From contig NC_068557.1 of the NCBI RefSeq assembly GCF_022201045.2, positions 5,952,001-6,016,000 of the forward strand: a stretch of DNA of 64,000 nucleotides, given 5' to 3'. Below are positions 13,801 to 26,859 of this stretch, piece by piece (position 1 is the stretch's first letter; each line of letters begins with the position of its first letter). Below the pieces are notes generated by a model. It was not told the origin of the DNA. It searched no databases and saw only the letters and a list, made by a program, of their open reading frames with translations. The position numbers and the translations under genes are program-made. The stretch comes from Citrus sinensis. Taxonomy: Eukaryota > Streptophyta > Magnoliopsida > Sapindales > Rutaceae.

Positions 13801-14414
13801 ATAGGTTGATATGTTCAATTTAGGAAATTTCCAAAAAAAAAAAGAAAAGAATTATTCAATGTATGATGGTAATAATAGATAACTCAGCAGTTGGAAGAAA
13901 AAGAAAAAAAAGACTAAATTAGTAATGACATACGTGGTTGCACCCAAAGGGTTTGAATGCAAATTATTTAATTCCTTAATCAATTTATTTGCCTCCGAAA
14001 CTTCCTGATTGGAGAGCATGGAACTTGCGGAACCTGTAAAACAACATCAGTGAAAATGAATAATAATTAACCACAAAAAAAAAAAATCTAAATAGCAAGA
14101 AAGAAATGAAATGACCTGGCATGAGAGCATTTTCGGAAATGTAAGTGTTCTTGGCAAGTACAGGTAGGAGTAACAGACCGAAGACTCCTGCTGTGCAACA
14201 AATGACACTGAAAGCAAACACCGAAAGAAAAATCAGAAAAAAAGAAAAATCAAATTGAATTAAGACGAATAAGAATATCAAATTGAAAAAAAAATGAATG
14301 CATTTTGGATGAATCGTAGTATCAGTACCTAACGAGGACGCTGTGTGAGAGGAGGAGGACCGCTAGACGCACAATTGGCCGTTTTCTTTTCTTAGAAACC
14401 TCGGTCTCGGCCAT
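9830..14414 (-). CDS. GPAA1: GPI transamidase component GPAA1/Gaa1
   Basis: Encodes the Gaa1 subunit of the ER-membrane GPI transamidase, which attaches preassembled GPI anchors to the C-termini of proteins bound for the cell surface. Six exons join in frame: 14329-14414, 14116-14207, 13934-14033, 12078-12909, 11707-11840 and 9830-10685, giving 699 residues. All donors are GT and all acceptors AG. The N-terminus has a basic stretch (KKRKRP), then a membrane segment (about 18-48), then the lumenal M28-peptidase-like domain with IIRAPRGDGKEAIVLVTPYNA and VIWLVADSQYGEYAPVAAWL-like motifs (the window reads IIWLV). The C-terminal 270 residues contain several hydrophobic segments, including FFLYLLTSP and LVLGVITFPPATFFVF. 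The length fits the plant family. It diverges from the ABC transporter gene at 14982. Confidence 0.95.
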
Positions 14415-14981
14415 GATCAATCGACGATACAATCAATAAATGATTAATATGAAGTATTTTTTTTTCTTTCAACCGTTTACTAGCTCCATAGTTACTGAAA
14501 TTGAAGAGAATTAACAATCAGTGTTTCATGTTATCAATTTTTCATTAACAAATATACAAGCCGAGCTCAAATCTTCAGTTAACAAGTAGCAATTAAGTTT
14601 TCTAGATTCAACAACAAATAACGTTAAATTTAAAACTTAAATAAAGTACATTTTTATTGAGAAAATCAAGAATAAAATAATCTTGCCTGATTGATAATGA
14701 CGGAGAGGATGGGAGTTGGAGCCGGTGAGGGGATTTGTTATCGGGAGTGCTAGGATCTTGGGCTTTTTGTTCTGGCCAGATCTGCTGTAACTGGGCCGTC
14801 TCGATTTCTAAGCCCTTGATAACTTTTTTAAGAAACGACGCTGTTTCGAGAGTCTTTTTTAATTTCTAACTCGTCAAGCAGACGGACGTTTCTGTGTTTT
14901 CCCGGTTGGGTCGTCGGGGCTACGATGATAATTATATGAAATTACCAAAACAGCCCCTTGCAGTCGGCTAATTTACGCCTG
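14415..14981. promoter_or_regulatory. Divergent (shared) promoter of GPAA1 and ABCB26
   Basis: Only 567 bp separate the GPAA1 start codon (minus) from the ABC transporter start codon (plus). The stretch is AT-rich near GPAA1 and more GC-rich at about 14700-14930, and it must hold both 5' leaders and core promoters. No strong TATA box stands out on either side, as expected for housekeeping genes. Coregulation is inferred, not shown. Confidence 0.6.
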
Positions 14982-17900
14982 ATGGCCACTTCTCCTCACA
15001 CGAACCTTCACTCTGTCACCACCTTCTATCCCACGCACACCAAGCCACTTCCAATTTTCACTGTCAAAATTCCACATTTCAAAACCAAACACCAATTTCA
15101 AATTATTTCTAATAATAAAAAATTCAAACGGGTTTCATTTCCAATTACAAATTCAGCATTCACCGACAGTGGAGTTCCGAATAATGAAAGCAATGACAAT
15201 ATCATAAAATTTTTCGATTATTTTCAAGATTTGGTCGCCTTTATACGGCAGGTTTTTCCCGGCGGTAGCTGGTGGAATTTGAGAAACGGTCAAGAAGCTG
15301 AAAATCCAACAGCGAACCCAATTACTGTGTGGATAGCTCTTAGTAGAATGTGGAATTTAATTGGGCGAGATAAATGGATTGTCCTTGTAGCTGTTGCTTC
15401 ATTGATTGTTGCTGCGGTTCGTTTGCTTTTGCTTCTTTTTTATTTTTAAATTTAATTATTTTATCTCTTTTTTACTTATTACTACGGAGAACAGATTGTG
15501 TAATACTAATACTGAATCATCTTGCTGTTTGTTTGCATCATAATTGAAATGTTGAGTAATTCGATAAAAAATTTTATGTGCTTTAAGGTTTATGATGAAA
15601 TGCTGCAGGTTTCAGAGATCTCTATGCCACGGATATTGGCCGAAGCTGTATTTTCAGCTCAGAGAGAGGAGGCAATGGTTTTCCATAACAGCTCGAGGTT
15701 CTTGGTTTTGTTATGTGTCACCTCCGGGATATTCAGGTAAATTTTTTTGTGCAGTAAATTTTTCATTTCAAAAAATATGAAATATTTTGAAATATAGCCT
15801 GCTATCTTTTGTAAATTTGTTATTTGATTTCTTGACTGAGGTGCCCAATTGATTTTCTAATGTCGGTTAAATTACAGTGGCTTGCGAAGTGGCTGTTTTA
15901 GCATTGCAAATATAGTCCTGGTGAGAGTTTGCCTAAGTCTATATTATACTCGAATATCTAATTTGCATGATAGTTTTGAATTTTTGAGAAGCTGCGAGAT
16001 ATCTGGTATATTTCTCTCTGTACTTCTGAAAACGGTAGCCCATTTCATTCTGGATAGTCAGTGAATCCTAAGCGATTGTTTCAGTAAACTTAACTCCAGG
16101 TTTTATTTGTTGGCTTGATGATTTTATTAGGGCGTGCTTGGAATTATTTCTTTTAATTATACGTGATCAGTATCTTCTCTTGGTGGAAACCTTTGATCTA
16201 TGGTTGTCGTCACTTTTGATCAATTTGTTCTGCTTACTTATACTTAATCTGTTCTTTTTTGCAATTAGAAATTACTATTGTTATTTTGACGATCATGAAA
16301 TAATCTATTCTTCTTTTTAATAGTTATTTTCCTACGAATTGAATTTATAATCCATTGATGCCCCCTGCTACATTTCTTAGGTTAAACGTCTTCGGGAAAC
16401 TCTGTATTCAGCCCTTCTATTTCAGGCGGGTGTTAAAATTTAGTGTGTGTTTTTCAACCAAGTGCCATTTACTTTTTTACCAGCATATTGGCAAAGGCTT
16501 TCATTTCCTTGTTTTCTTTTCCTATTCTTTGAAATCAATTGTGTATAATAATCTCTGGTGTCTCCGCCTTTGATGCAGGACGTATACTTTTTCGACACAG
16601 AAGCAGTTGGTGGATTGACAAGTAGGCTCACTGCAGATTGTCAAAGACTGTCTAATGTCATTGGAAATGATATTAATATGATATTACGAAATTCTCTTCA
16701 GGTTGTTTTTCATTTTTGTCCCTCCAGAAATTGTTTTCTCTCTTTGAATCGTCATTTGATATTAGTTTTACTCTGATTGACTTCTGAATTTTTCCTTTTT
16801 CCTGTACTGTTTTTACTAAGTAGGGAGCAGGTGCATTCATTAACTTGCTGACTTTATCTTGGCCACTCACATTATCGGCACTGCTCATATGCTCTTTTCT
16901 GTCTATCATCGTTTCAGTTTATGGCCAGTAAGTATTTACATATTCTCCCCCTTTGAATCATAAACACATAGGCAAACACAAAATATCATTGTTTTAATTT
17001 AGTTAATACAATAAAGGATTTCAGACACAAGACCTAGTGGTCAAAAAATTCTGATACCATGTTACCAACCATGCCAAAACTTTGTACTATATAAGTTTTA
17101 GCGGCCTTGATAATCATTCAATTTGTAGATTGGTGCTTTTATATTCATTGCATTAAAATTTTTTGTAGCCTAATATTTGCAAATATAATCATAGGAGCAT
17201 AGAATCTTTCTTGATGTCTGTAGAGAAGTAAAGTGCTATCTTTTTTCTTTGATATGGTTATTCTGTCATATTGAGAGTGAAATCTTTCCTACTATGCATG
17301 GTTGAGATAATGCATTTTATCAAACTATAACTTGCATTTTTACAACTTTCAACTACTTTGTGATTCTTTTATTCTTATTTTCTTTCTTCTCTTAAAGTTG
17401 TATTTGACGAACCTTTTGATATTTGTCAGTGATATTAATGTGAGTTGTTTTTGTTAGGTATCAAAAGAGAGCTTCTGTGTTAACCCAAGAGTGCAATGCT
17501 CATGCCAATAATGTAAAAGCAGGAGACTGATTTAGATTGCTGCGGAGAATTCTGTTGCATGTGTAACATCTCAATTTGATCTATTATTGTCTATATATTC
17601 AGGTTGCACAAGAAACACTTTGCATGATGCGAACTGTCCGGGTTTATGGAACAGAAGAAAAAGAACTTGGAAGGCAATAACTCATGTCCATAAACCACCT
17701 ATAGTTTCTTTTCTTTATGTTTGACACACCTGCATGCAAGTAGGGAGCACATGTACATGTCTTGTGATACATAATCATATCAAAATTTAAATGATGTTTA
17801 ATGGTGTTGCTAGGTACAAGATATGGCTGGAGAAATTAGCTTTTATACGCATTCGTGAAAGCATGGCTTATGGACTCTGGAATATGAGTTTCATCACTCT

Positions 17901-20900
17901 TTATCGTTCAACACAGGTTTGGAAAAACCCATAAAATTTGAGGTTTTCTCCATAAAACTCCTTTGCTTCCATTCATCTTTCTTAAGTTGATATGGGCTTT
18001 CAATAAATGCATACCTTGACATGAATCGATTATTCACCGAGGGCAACTTGTATTTCACTGCATGAGGAAGAGGAAAAATGGAAATAGAGAAATGAAAAAC
18101 TGTTTATCAAATTTTATATCTTCCTCTTTTGTATCTTGAGAAAGCATTCTCTCTCAATCTAGATAACCGGAAAGGTACACATCCATATAATATGCACTAG
18201 GTGCTTGATTTGCTATTTGTTAGCATCAGATATCTGATCTAAGACATCATGGATCACAAATACTTGCATTTCTGTTCACTAAATTTGTTTTACTTTATCT
18301 TCAATGAACAACAGCAATGAGGTTTAAAAATGCTGCAGTTTTTATAATAATGTAACATATTATATCCGTTTAAGTTTGATTTTTATGAAACTTTGTAGGT
18401 TATGGCAGTGCTACTTGGAGGGATGTCTATCATGATTGGTCAGGTATCACCAGAGCAGCTTACCAAGTACGTATTGTATTGTGAGTGGCTGATTTATGCA
18501 ACTTGGAGGATGGTAGACAATTTATCCTCATTACTGCAGTCCATTGGAGCAACTGAAAAAGTCTTCCAATTGATAGATCTCTTGCCCAGCAATCAATTCT
18601 TATCAGAAGGTAAGTGCTGTCTTGTAGTTTCTTTGGGGGAAGTGTGCTTGTGTTCTTAGTGGTTGCCTTTTAGTTTAAGTGCTGTCTTGTAGTTTCTTTG
18701 AGGAAAGGGTGTGAGTGTCCTTGGTGGTTTTCTTTTGGTTCAATGAGCATTTCTTTGCATTACATGGACTAGTTTCACTGCATGCATTGCTGTGATTTCG
18801 CTGAAGCATGTATCTGGCGCCGTATATCCCTTTGTCATTTTGCAAAATATGGTTTCTGCTAGAATTGCTCAATTGGGAACTATTACCTTTCTTTTCTGAA
18901 AGGTTATTATCACCTTATTATCGTTTCTTTTTATGAACTTGCAATGTGTTGAACTGCAGTCGGGTTTGGGGTTTAGTTTTTAGATGACTAATATGAAGGA
19001 CTTTGAAGGAACAGATCCTTGACATATATGCATCAGGGATATCTGCACTTTTCAAAGCTACTATTGTTATAGTTATTAGATTTCTTTTCACAACTAGGGT
19101 CAATTTTTATCTTCTGTCATTGGTGCTGGTAAATTTTGTTCCGACGTATATCTGAGTCCATTCTCAGGTGGAAGAACTTCAACCTTCAAGTATTGGGAAG
19201 AGATATCTTATTAATAGGTCCTTTTGAGATGAGAAACTGTCGATCCAAGTGCTAGTTACCTATGTGATTTTTGCTCCATGGCCATTTTCATTCAAGTCTT
19301 CTATTGAAAAGTTAGTTACTGTTTATGTGCAATTTTTGATCCTGCATCTGCTTTTCACAGGAGTGAAATTGCAGAGGCTGATGGGACATGTGCAGTTTGT
19401 CAACATATCTTTTCATTACCCATCAAGGCCAACAGTATGTCTTTTGTCCTCAATTTCTAAAAAGTGTTATTTGGGGTGAAAACAGTTTCTTTTTGCTTCC
19501 TTTGTGTGACATAAAATTATGTAATAAAGCATGCATTTAGGCCTTTTTAGTTGTTGAGCGGATTCTGTAATATTCTATAGTTATGTTAGCTTTGTTTTTT
19601 AGAATTTTTTTTGTCTCTTCAGTTTCTCTTGGTTCCTTTTCTGCTTCCTAAAAATTGATCTGGTAATTTAGATGTTCTGGTTTTGCCTACTCTCAAGGAG
19701 AAAAAGGGGAAAAAAGAAAGGAAAAAAAAGGATATAGTGGTTCGTTTCGCTTATATGTTCTTTTAGCAGTTGTAAAATGTTTGAATATAACGTAGAGCTA
19801 GGAACAAGTTGTTTCTAAGTATTTTCGTTTTTCAAACAGCACACGGAAACAGTATGAGGAGGGCCCTGATTTTCTCATTCACTGGTCTCCCATGGGCATC
19901 TCTTGCATAATTCATATGACATGTTGAAAAGGCTTATGTATCAAGCTCTGGCTAATTTTAAAAGGGTTGCCTGCACTTATGAGCTATTTATTAATATCTA
20001 TTTTCCAAAATTTCATTTCTTTTCTTTTTCTTGCTTTGTTCTTTACAGTTATTTTCTATTTAGGGTGGTGGACTTGGGGCTTTGGAGGCTTCTGTTGAAC
20101 TTATTGGTCTTTATTGTCATCTGATATGTAAACAGGTGCCAATTCTAAATCATGTATGCCTTACCATAGAAGCAAATGAAGTGGTTGCAATTGTAAGAAA
20201 TATCTTTGCCTATCTGTCAGCATCTTTCCTTTAATGATGGAACAAAGATTTTCTGGTTGAGTCTATACCTATTTTGCCAAGGTTGGTCTAAGTGGCAGTG
20301 GAAAAAGCACATTTGTCAATCTTTTACTACGTCTGTACGAACCAAGTGATGGTCAGGTATGCTAACTTTGCTTTATAATGAAACATCAGCTTTAACATTT
20401 AGAACATAAATTCTCCTTTACTCAGAATGTCTTCAGAAATATAAGTATTTTTTTTAAATAGCAATTAAAATGTAAACAGTACTGGATTGAACATGATTTT
20501 GTTATTGAACATGGACTCATTGGAACTAACGCATCTATATGTTAATTCTGATTGCTAATTAAAAGTTGTAGTCTATGCCTATTAATACATACATACATAA
20601 CGGGGGTAAGGAGGGTTGGCTCGAGCGTGATTTCTCCCTTTGTGGCTATTTTCCATTATTTTCAATATCTGGCCCTCCAATACATGCATGATTGAGTTTC
20701 TCTATTCTATTATGGCTGTTGTTCATTATTTTACATTTCTTGCCCTTGTGGTTCTTTATCCTTTCTTCTTTTTTGAGCATTCTGTTTCTAGATTCTTCTT
20801 TCTGTGTGCATGAAATTTTGGTATTCTGGATGTCTAGTTGGATCTCACATGCATAAGTGCTCTGATCACAGATCTATATTGATGGTTTCCCACTTACAGA

Positions 20901-21792
20901 CTTGGACATAAGGTGGCTGAGAGAAAAAATTGGATTTGTTGGACAGGTTCAACTTCACATCATAAAATCTATTCGATCTTACCAACACACAGCTGCAGTA
21001 TTTTATCCTGGATTTTCATTGATGGCAGGAACCTCAGCTCCTTCAAATGGATATCAAGTCAAACATTATGTATGGTTGCCCTAAAGATGTTAAAAATGAA
21101 GATATAGAATGGGCTGCGAAGCAAGCTTATGTGCATGAATTCATTTTATCTCTTCCCTGTGGTTATGAAACCCTTGTGGATGATGATTTGCTCAGTGGAG
21201 GGCAGAAGCAGCGAATTGCTATCGCTAGAGCCATACTCAGAGATCCAGCTATTCTAGTGCTTGATGAAGCTACCAGTGCTCTGGATTCAGAAAGTGAACA
21301 CTATGTAAAGGCAAATACTCCTGACTCTTTACTACAGAAATAAAAGCAAGATCTGTTATAAATTCGGCTAGCTCACTGTTGCTGAAGAATTCTTCTACTT
21401 CCAATCTTTTAGGGGGTTCTTCATGCTCTCAGAAATGACTGTAAAACAAAGAGAACTGTCATTGTCATAGCACATAGGTGAGTTTTCTTGCATCTGTTCG
21501 GTGCTTTTTTGTTTTCCCTGATTATTTGTGGATTAAGTTGAAAAATAGCTTTTTTTCAGGCTCTCTACCATTAAAGCTGTTGACAGAATTGTTGTAATTG
21601 ATGATGGTCGAATTATTGAGGTTAGGATCCTAGTCTTGCTTGTTTCAAATAACTCTTGGTTAATGCCAACTAGGACACATAAAAGTTATGACTTATTGTG
21701 TCCGTGCACAGGTAGGTAATCACGCTGAGCTCCTTCACAAAGGCAGGTTGTATGCAAAGTTAGTCAAAAGACAAACAGAATCCTTGACTTGA
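14982..21792 (+). CDS. ABCB26: Plastid half-ABC transporter, ABCB26/TAP-like
   Basis: Encodes a 695-residue half transporter: plastid-type leader, one membrane domain and one nucleotide-binding domain. Eighteen exons join in frame: 14982-15416, 15609-15736, 15878-15920, 16381-16425, 16579-16701, 16824-16927, 17458-17512, 17603-17673, 17814-17916, 18399-18609, 19361-19434, 20136-20192, 20282-20356, 20872-20946, 21029-21310, 21413-21477, 21560-21620, 21712-21792. The first 60 residues are Ser/Thr-rich and poor in acidic residues. Membrane helices fall at about 135-370. Visible ATPase motifs are Walker [10 protein letters not shown] (485-493), signature LSGGQ (588-592), Walker [14 protein letters not shown] (D612, E613) and switch histidine in IAHRLST (H648). 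Introns after exons 4, 8 and 15 start with GC; for exon 15 a GT alternative at 21305 would remove two residues in frame. The start is the first ATG; upstream frame lacks one. The transported substrate is unknown. Confidence 0.93.
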
Positions 21793-22865
21793 ATGGTGAT
21801 TGTATCATTGAATTCGTGATTGCTTAACAAAGTATGGCTAATTAAGCATGCACTTACAATGTGTTGCATTAAAGAATTCTAAACAGAAGGGAAGAAGTAA
21901 AAAAATAAAAAACTCGTATGCCTTCCGTTGTTTAGTAAGGCTTGAATAGAGAACCAAAGCCGAAAGCCTGGGGAAAAGGTACAGCTGGGTTGTTTTAAGT
22001 TGAGATTTTCTTGAAGAGAGATGACAATCCGAAATGCGAGAGACACCGAATTGCTGAATGCGGAACTGCTGTGCGATAATTTTTTCCCGATTTATAGTTT
22101 TCTGATTCTTGCTTGAAGTTGAGTTCAAATGTTTTAAATCTGATTCTTGCTTGAAATTTAGTTCAAATGTTTAAGAAAACAAAACAAGATTCTGTTTAAC
22201 GTGGAGGTATTATAGTTTTTAAGTTTCGGTAGCTGTAGGAAAAAAAATAGTAACTATAAATAAACTTATTAATGTGTGGTAAATATGACTTAAATAATAA
22301 CGTTGATAAAATAGTGAATATATTATTGGTTTTTAATCATATAAGTAGTTGATTAAATCAATTTAATTTTTAAGTCATAGTGGATACTAGGTAGTGTTTA
22401 CTAATTTTTTTAGTGTTAAGTGACTTTTAACTTCAATGTTAAATAGTACTTTAAATATAAAAAAGATATAGATAAGAGTTTTTTTTTTTTAAGTCCATTC
22501 TGCGTTCGCAGTAATTATCATTGCAAACAGCGCTTTCTTCGTTCCACACGCCCTTTTATGGTATTATCAATCCGATTTTTCTTCTTCTTCTTCTTCTGTT
22601 AAACTTTTGTCACTCGAACAAATCTCCGGATAAATTTGGTGATAAAGCATGCTGTTGTTATCCTTATTTTAAACTGTAATATTCAAATCAATATCATCAC
22701 AAATCCCAAAATGTCATTGTTTCGTCTGTATTTTGTATTATAATAAATATTGTTATTCAAGAACTGAGAGAGAATTAAATAACTTTTGTGAAATATGATC
22801 TCTTATCTTTCTACACGGTATATAATTACCACCAAGCGATCACACAGAGTGCATCAGCTACAATC
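21793..22865. other. Intergenic stretch, AT-rich MITE debris
   Basis: This lies downstream of the ABC transporter. At about 22200-22450 there is AT-rich sequence ending in motifs like TTTACTAATTTTTTTAGTG and ACTTTTAACTT, resembling the repeat family at 26026-26200 and 51331-51610. No gene is supported until the decayed peptide gene at 22866. A TATA-like TATATAA at 22819-22825 is aligned with that decayed gene. Confidence 0.45.
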
Positions 22866-23064
22866 ATGAACAAATCATCACTTCTTGTTGATATTGTTGT
22901 TCGTTCTTTCAATCTCTATCACGCAACCATGAGCTAGTGCTAGTGCTGAAGCCGATCATGCAAAAGAAAAACCAGAATCCTCTTCTTGGCTGGCACAACT
23001 GCCACCGTTACCGCAATTGCCAAATTTTGAATCTAACGATATTATAGTATTCTTTAATTTATAG
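22866..23064 (+). pseudogene. Decayed small secreted-peptide gene (relative of 53251)
   Basis: Frame 1 starts with ATG and MNKSSLLV, then meets stops about 20 codons on (TAG after ATMS). A shifted frame continues with ASASAEADHAKEKPE, then a proline-leucine tail QLPPLPQLPNF. The upstream 50 bp (TATATAATTACCACCAAG, then CACACAGAGTGCATCA) closely match the upstream regions of the broken copy at 45009 and the intact gene at 53251. The likely ancestral product had a signal peptide and an LPPLP-rich C-terminus. At least one frame disruption is visible. It could be a rapidly diverging functional copy only if an unseen intron restores the frame. Confidence 0.55.
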
Positions 23065-24350
23065 TTTTTATCCACTATATTTTTTTTCATATTTTAATAT
23101 TAATTTAATAATTATTATATTTTGATATAATTAAATTTATCAAAATAAAAAATATTTTGAAAAAAAAAATTCAAACTAAATGGGTTTGGTTTGGATTGGG
23201 TTAAAAATATTTGGGTTGGACCCAAATTTTTATGGCTTCATTTGAATTGAATTAAACCCAACCCGTGCCCACTCTCCGAAGTGCATTGGCTGATTGTTCT
23301 CCTCCAGTCAACTATAGAAAATTGATTCCATCACCCGTCAAAATCATTTCAATGGCAATCTCACTCATCTCCTGAGTATCTATCCACCTTGTGCCAATGG
23401 AGCGCAGAATCACAATCTATGAGAATAAATATCATCCTGTTGTTGCAACTTTGTATAACTAGACAAGCTGTGGAAGGAATATTTTACATATGGTAAGGCA
23501 AATTTCTTAAAGATCCTGTTGGACGACCAACAATTAATGGATGAAATAGAAAACTCGTGTTTCTTAATCGAATAGCTTTGCTCTGAATACTTCAGAATTA
23601 ACCAATATCTCTAACTTAGTATTAGAGCACGCTTTTATCAGAGAAAGTGATCCTTTCATCTCTAACAAGTTGCAATCGAGTGACACAAAATGTACACATG
23701 GGGCACGTATTCTTCCCTGGAATTTTTCTTTCGCGATGTCCATTTGGCAGTATAAAAGCCTGAGCATGCATGGTTCGTACAGAGCAAAACATTATCCAGT
23801 ATATCTAGCTACCATCCCTTCCAGTGCAATCCAACGCCATACATACAGTTCCAATATATGTTTGCTCCGTTAACTAAGGTGTATGCCTTATAGAGCAGTG
23901 TCTTGTAGCTAGCTAGCTACTGTAATCATATAAATAGTACTTATGACGATCATATGAGTTTGGGTATGGTATACGAGGCAGCGGCTTCTGTTGATTGCTG
24001 ATGGCATGATATATATACACACATACACTTGGCCAATTTGCTGGTTTGATAATACAGAACAATGTTAAGATGTTACAAGATCCAATTGTAAAAATAGACC
24101 CCATCCATCCTCATGAACTGGGACACACAAAGCAACAATTTTCCTAGCTCTCATTGCATTTTTATTCTCATTTGTACGAATAGTAACGATTACTAAAAAT
24201 CATAATCATTGAAATTTGACGTTTTGAAAGTGGATTAAGAGTTAATAACTTGCTTATCTTAAGTCAAAGTAACGTATAAGAGCTAGTAACAAAATAAGGA
24301 GGAATAGTTCGAAATTAACTCAGTCAGTTCAATCTGAAACATGCATGCAA
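23065..24350. other. Intergenic stretch, no gene recognised
   Basis: AT-rich at 23040-23270, then mixed sequence. Short open frames at 23564-24104 have no recognisable domain. No RNA gene was seen. Confidence 0.45.
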
Positions 24351-25015
24351 TCTATATCTATATCTATATATATATATATAAAGTTGGGGCTTGAGGAGGT
24401 GATGTGGTATCACCATTTCTCATATTTGTATATTCTCTATTATCTAATAAATAAAGAAATTTTTTTTTTAGATTTGGCTTTTTATCTTTTCATAATTAAT
24501 TTGATTGTTATTATAAAATAACAATTATGTAAAGGTTTTAATGAGACATACTCTTTGTAATGAACATCCAAGAGGGAGTAGTATGAATTTATTAAAATAA
24601 ATGTAGATGTTCATAACATATATCTCTTAGTTTTCCCACTATCTCCCATTAGCAACCTTTACCTTCCCTATAACTCCCACTATCTCACAAGGAATTATGA
24701 TCCATAATTTTTCATTAATTTCATGGAGTGATTATGTAACTATAAAAGGAGAACTCATCTTTTTGTTTTGTACACACACAATTAGAATGAATAAAATCAC
24801 TCTATAATATATTCTCTCATTTTATTATTTATCTTGCGTTGCTTCTTTATTTGTATTACTGGCTAATAGCTTTTTTTGTTTTTTTTATAAGGATGCCTCA
24901 TCTTAAAAAAAATCAATTCATATTTTTTATCAGTTTCATCAAGTGTAAAGTAAGAAAAAATGATAATACTAAATTCTTTTTTCAAAGCCGCGTGAAGCGC
25001 GGTTCTATTTTCTAG
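24351..25015 (+). mobile_element. Non-autonomous Helitron 1
   Basis: The 5' end begins with TC at 24351 (or 24357 or 24363 within a TCTATA repeat), followed by a TATA-rich run and AAAGTTGGGGCTTGAGGAGG. The 3' end has the short hairpin CCGCG-TGAAG-CGCGG, then TTCTATTTT and terminal CTAG at 25012-25015, with T as the next base. A 5' TC, a 3' CTRR preceded by a hairpin, and insertion between A and T define Helitrons. The element at 45232-46112 on the other strand shares both ends. The interior has no RepHel coding, so it is non-autonomous. It contains an LTR-like stretch with a TATA-like TATAAAAGGAG near 24742. Confidence 0.8.
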
Positions 25016-26134
25016 TGAATCTAAAATTTAAAGGTTGCTAAACCTTCTAATTGAGTTCCGAAAGCTACAATACGGTATATGAAACCTGAATAATATTTGG
25101 TGGTTACAGAACCCTTCCTCTTCCCCTCAATATTTGTTACTTAGTCTCCAACCGCAACCAGGAATCAAATCTTCATCCCCCTTACCTTTTAAAATATAAA
25201 CAGTAAAAAAAGTGTAATTAAATGGAAAATAGGAAATAGCTCTCTACTCTATAGCTATTAACTAGATCAAGCCCTTATGACAATAACTACTGCAAAACAA
25301 GGCTCACTTTTGCGGTGAATAAGATCCTACTTGATATTTGCTAAATTGTAACTCTTATGATAAGTTGTTGGAAAAAAAATTGTAATTAAAAAATAAAAAT
25401 TGATATTATATGATAAATTTAATTTTTTAATAATAATTTTGACAAAAATCTTAAAGATATTGTAAGTTCTTCATCGTATAAATATGAGATCAATTCAATA
25501 TAATTTCCAAGCTATAGAAATTACTATTTACTAAGCATCAAGTGTAAAGTAAGAAAAAATGATAATACTAAATTCTTTTTTCAAAGCCGCCTGAAGCGCG
25601 GTTCTATTTTCTAGTGAATCTAAAATTTAAAGGTTGCTAAACCTTCTAATTGAGTTCTGAAAGCTACAATACGATATATGAAACCTGAATAATATTTGGT
25701 GGTTACAGAACCCTTCCTCTTCCCCTCAATATTTGTTACTTAGTCTCCAACCGCAACCAGGAATCAAATCTTCATCCCCCTTACCTTTTAAAATATAAAC
25801 AGTAAAAAAAGTGTAATTAAATGGAAAATAGGAAATAGCTCTCTACTCTATAGCTATTAACTAGATCAAGCCCTTATGACAATAACTACTGCAAAACAAG
25901 GCTCACTTTTGCGGTGAATAAGATCCTACTTGATATTTGCTAAATTGTAACTCTTATGATAAGTTGTTGGAAAAAAAATTGTAATTAAAAAATAAAAATT
26001 GATATTATATGATAAATTTAATTTTTTAATAATAATTTTGACAAAAATCTTAAAGATATTGTAAGTTCTTCATCGTATAAATATGAGATCAATTCAATAT
26101 AATTTCCAAGCTATAGAAATTACTATTTACTAAG
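24937..26134. repeat. 599-bp tandem direct duplication
   Basis: Two head-to-tail copies, about 24937-25535 and 25536-26134, are nearly identical by eye. Differences include GCGTGAAG/GCCTGAAG, GTTCCG/GTTCTG and ACGGTAT/ACGATAT. Each copy begins in the last 79 bp of Helitron 1, so the Helitron 3' hairpin and CTAG occur twice (second CTAG at 25611-25614). Each continues about 520 bp into flanking DNA and ends within an AT-rich MITE-like segment. The duplication is younger than the Helitron insertion. Confidence 0.92.
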
Positions 26135-26859
26135 CATTTTAGTATTGTAATTTTTGACTTATAGACTTACAGTTGCCCAACTTTAATATCAACCATAACC
26201 TAATTTAAGTGATTTTGATAACCTAAATTTTAATTTTGATTTTGGAGGCGACGAAATAAAAAAGTACCAAATTTGAAGGGACGATGATTTAAGTGCAAGT
26301 TTGAAAGGGCCAAAACCCACTATTTATAATTGCATAAATTTCAGTTAATACCCTGATCTTTCCTGAATCCTCCAAACAGCACCTCAATGAAAAAACAATG
26401 TATCACGTGCTAAAGCCACAAGCTGTTAATACAAGTGTTTGCATGCTTTCCTTAAACCAATACTATAATTTTCTACTTCATTTAAAAAGTAGAATTGGGA
26501 AAATCTAAATTAATTTTTTAACCGTTTATTAGCTAAAAATTCAAACTCAAATCACCAATATGAAAAAAGCTGCTTCATTGCGGCGGAGGGAAGCGACTCG
26601 CATGGTTGGGAGGCTAGGTGTATAATTAGCTATATTGGCCCATTTGAAAAGTTGGATGTTGATGGCTTGTACGCGTAATGATTTTAATGGGAAATTTACA
26701 CCAATAGCCAAAAATTTTTTGGCTTTTTTCATCTTAACCCCCCAAACAAACTTCTATCAACATTAGCCATAAAAAAACATTTGAGACCAAAATACCCCTC
26801 TCTCTCATCTCCATAATGTTGGTGAGCTTGCCTTGGCGCAACAACTCGCCGATTCTGTC

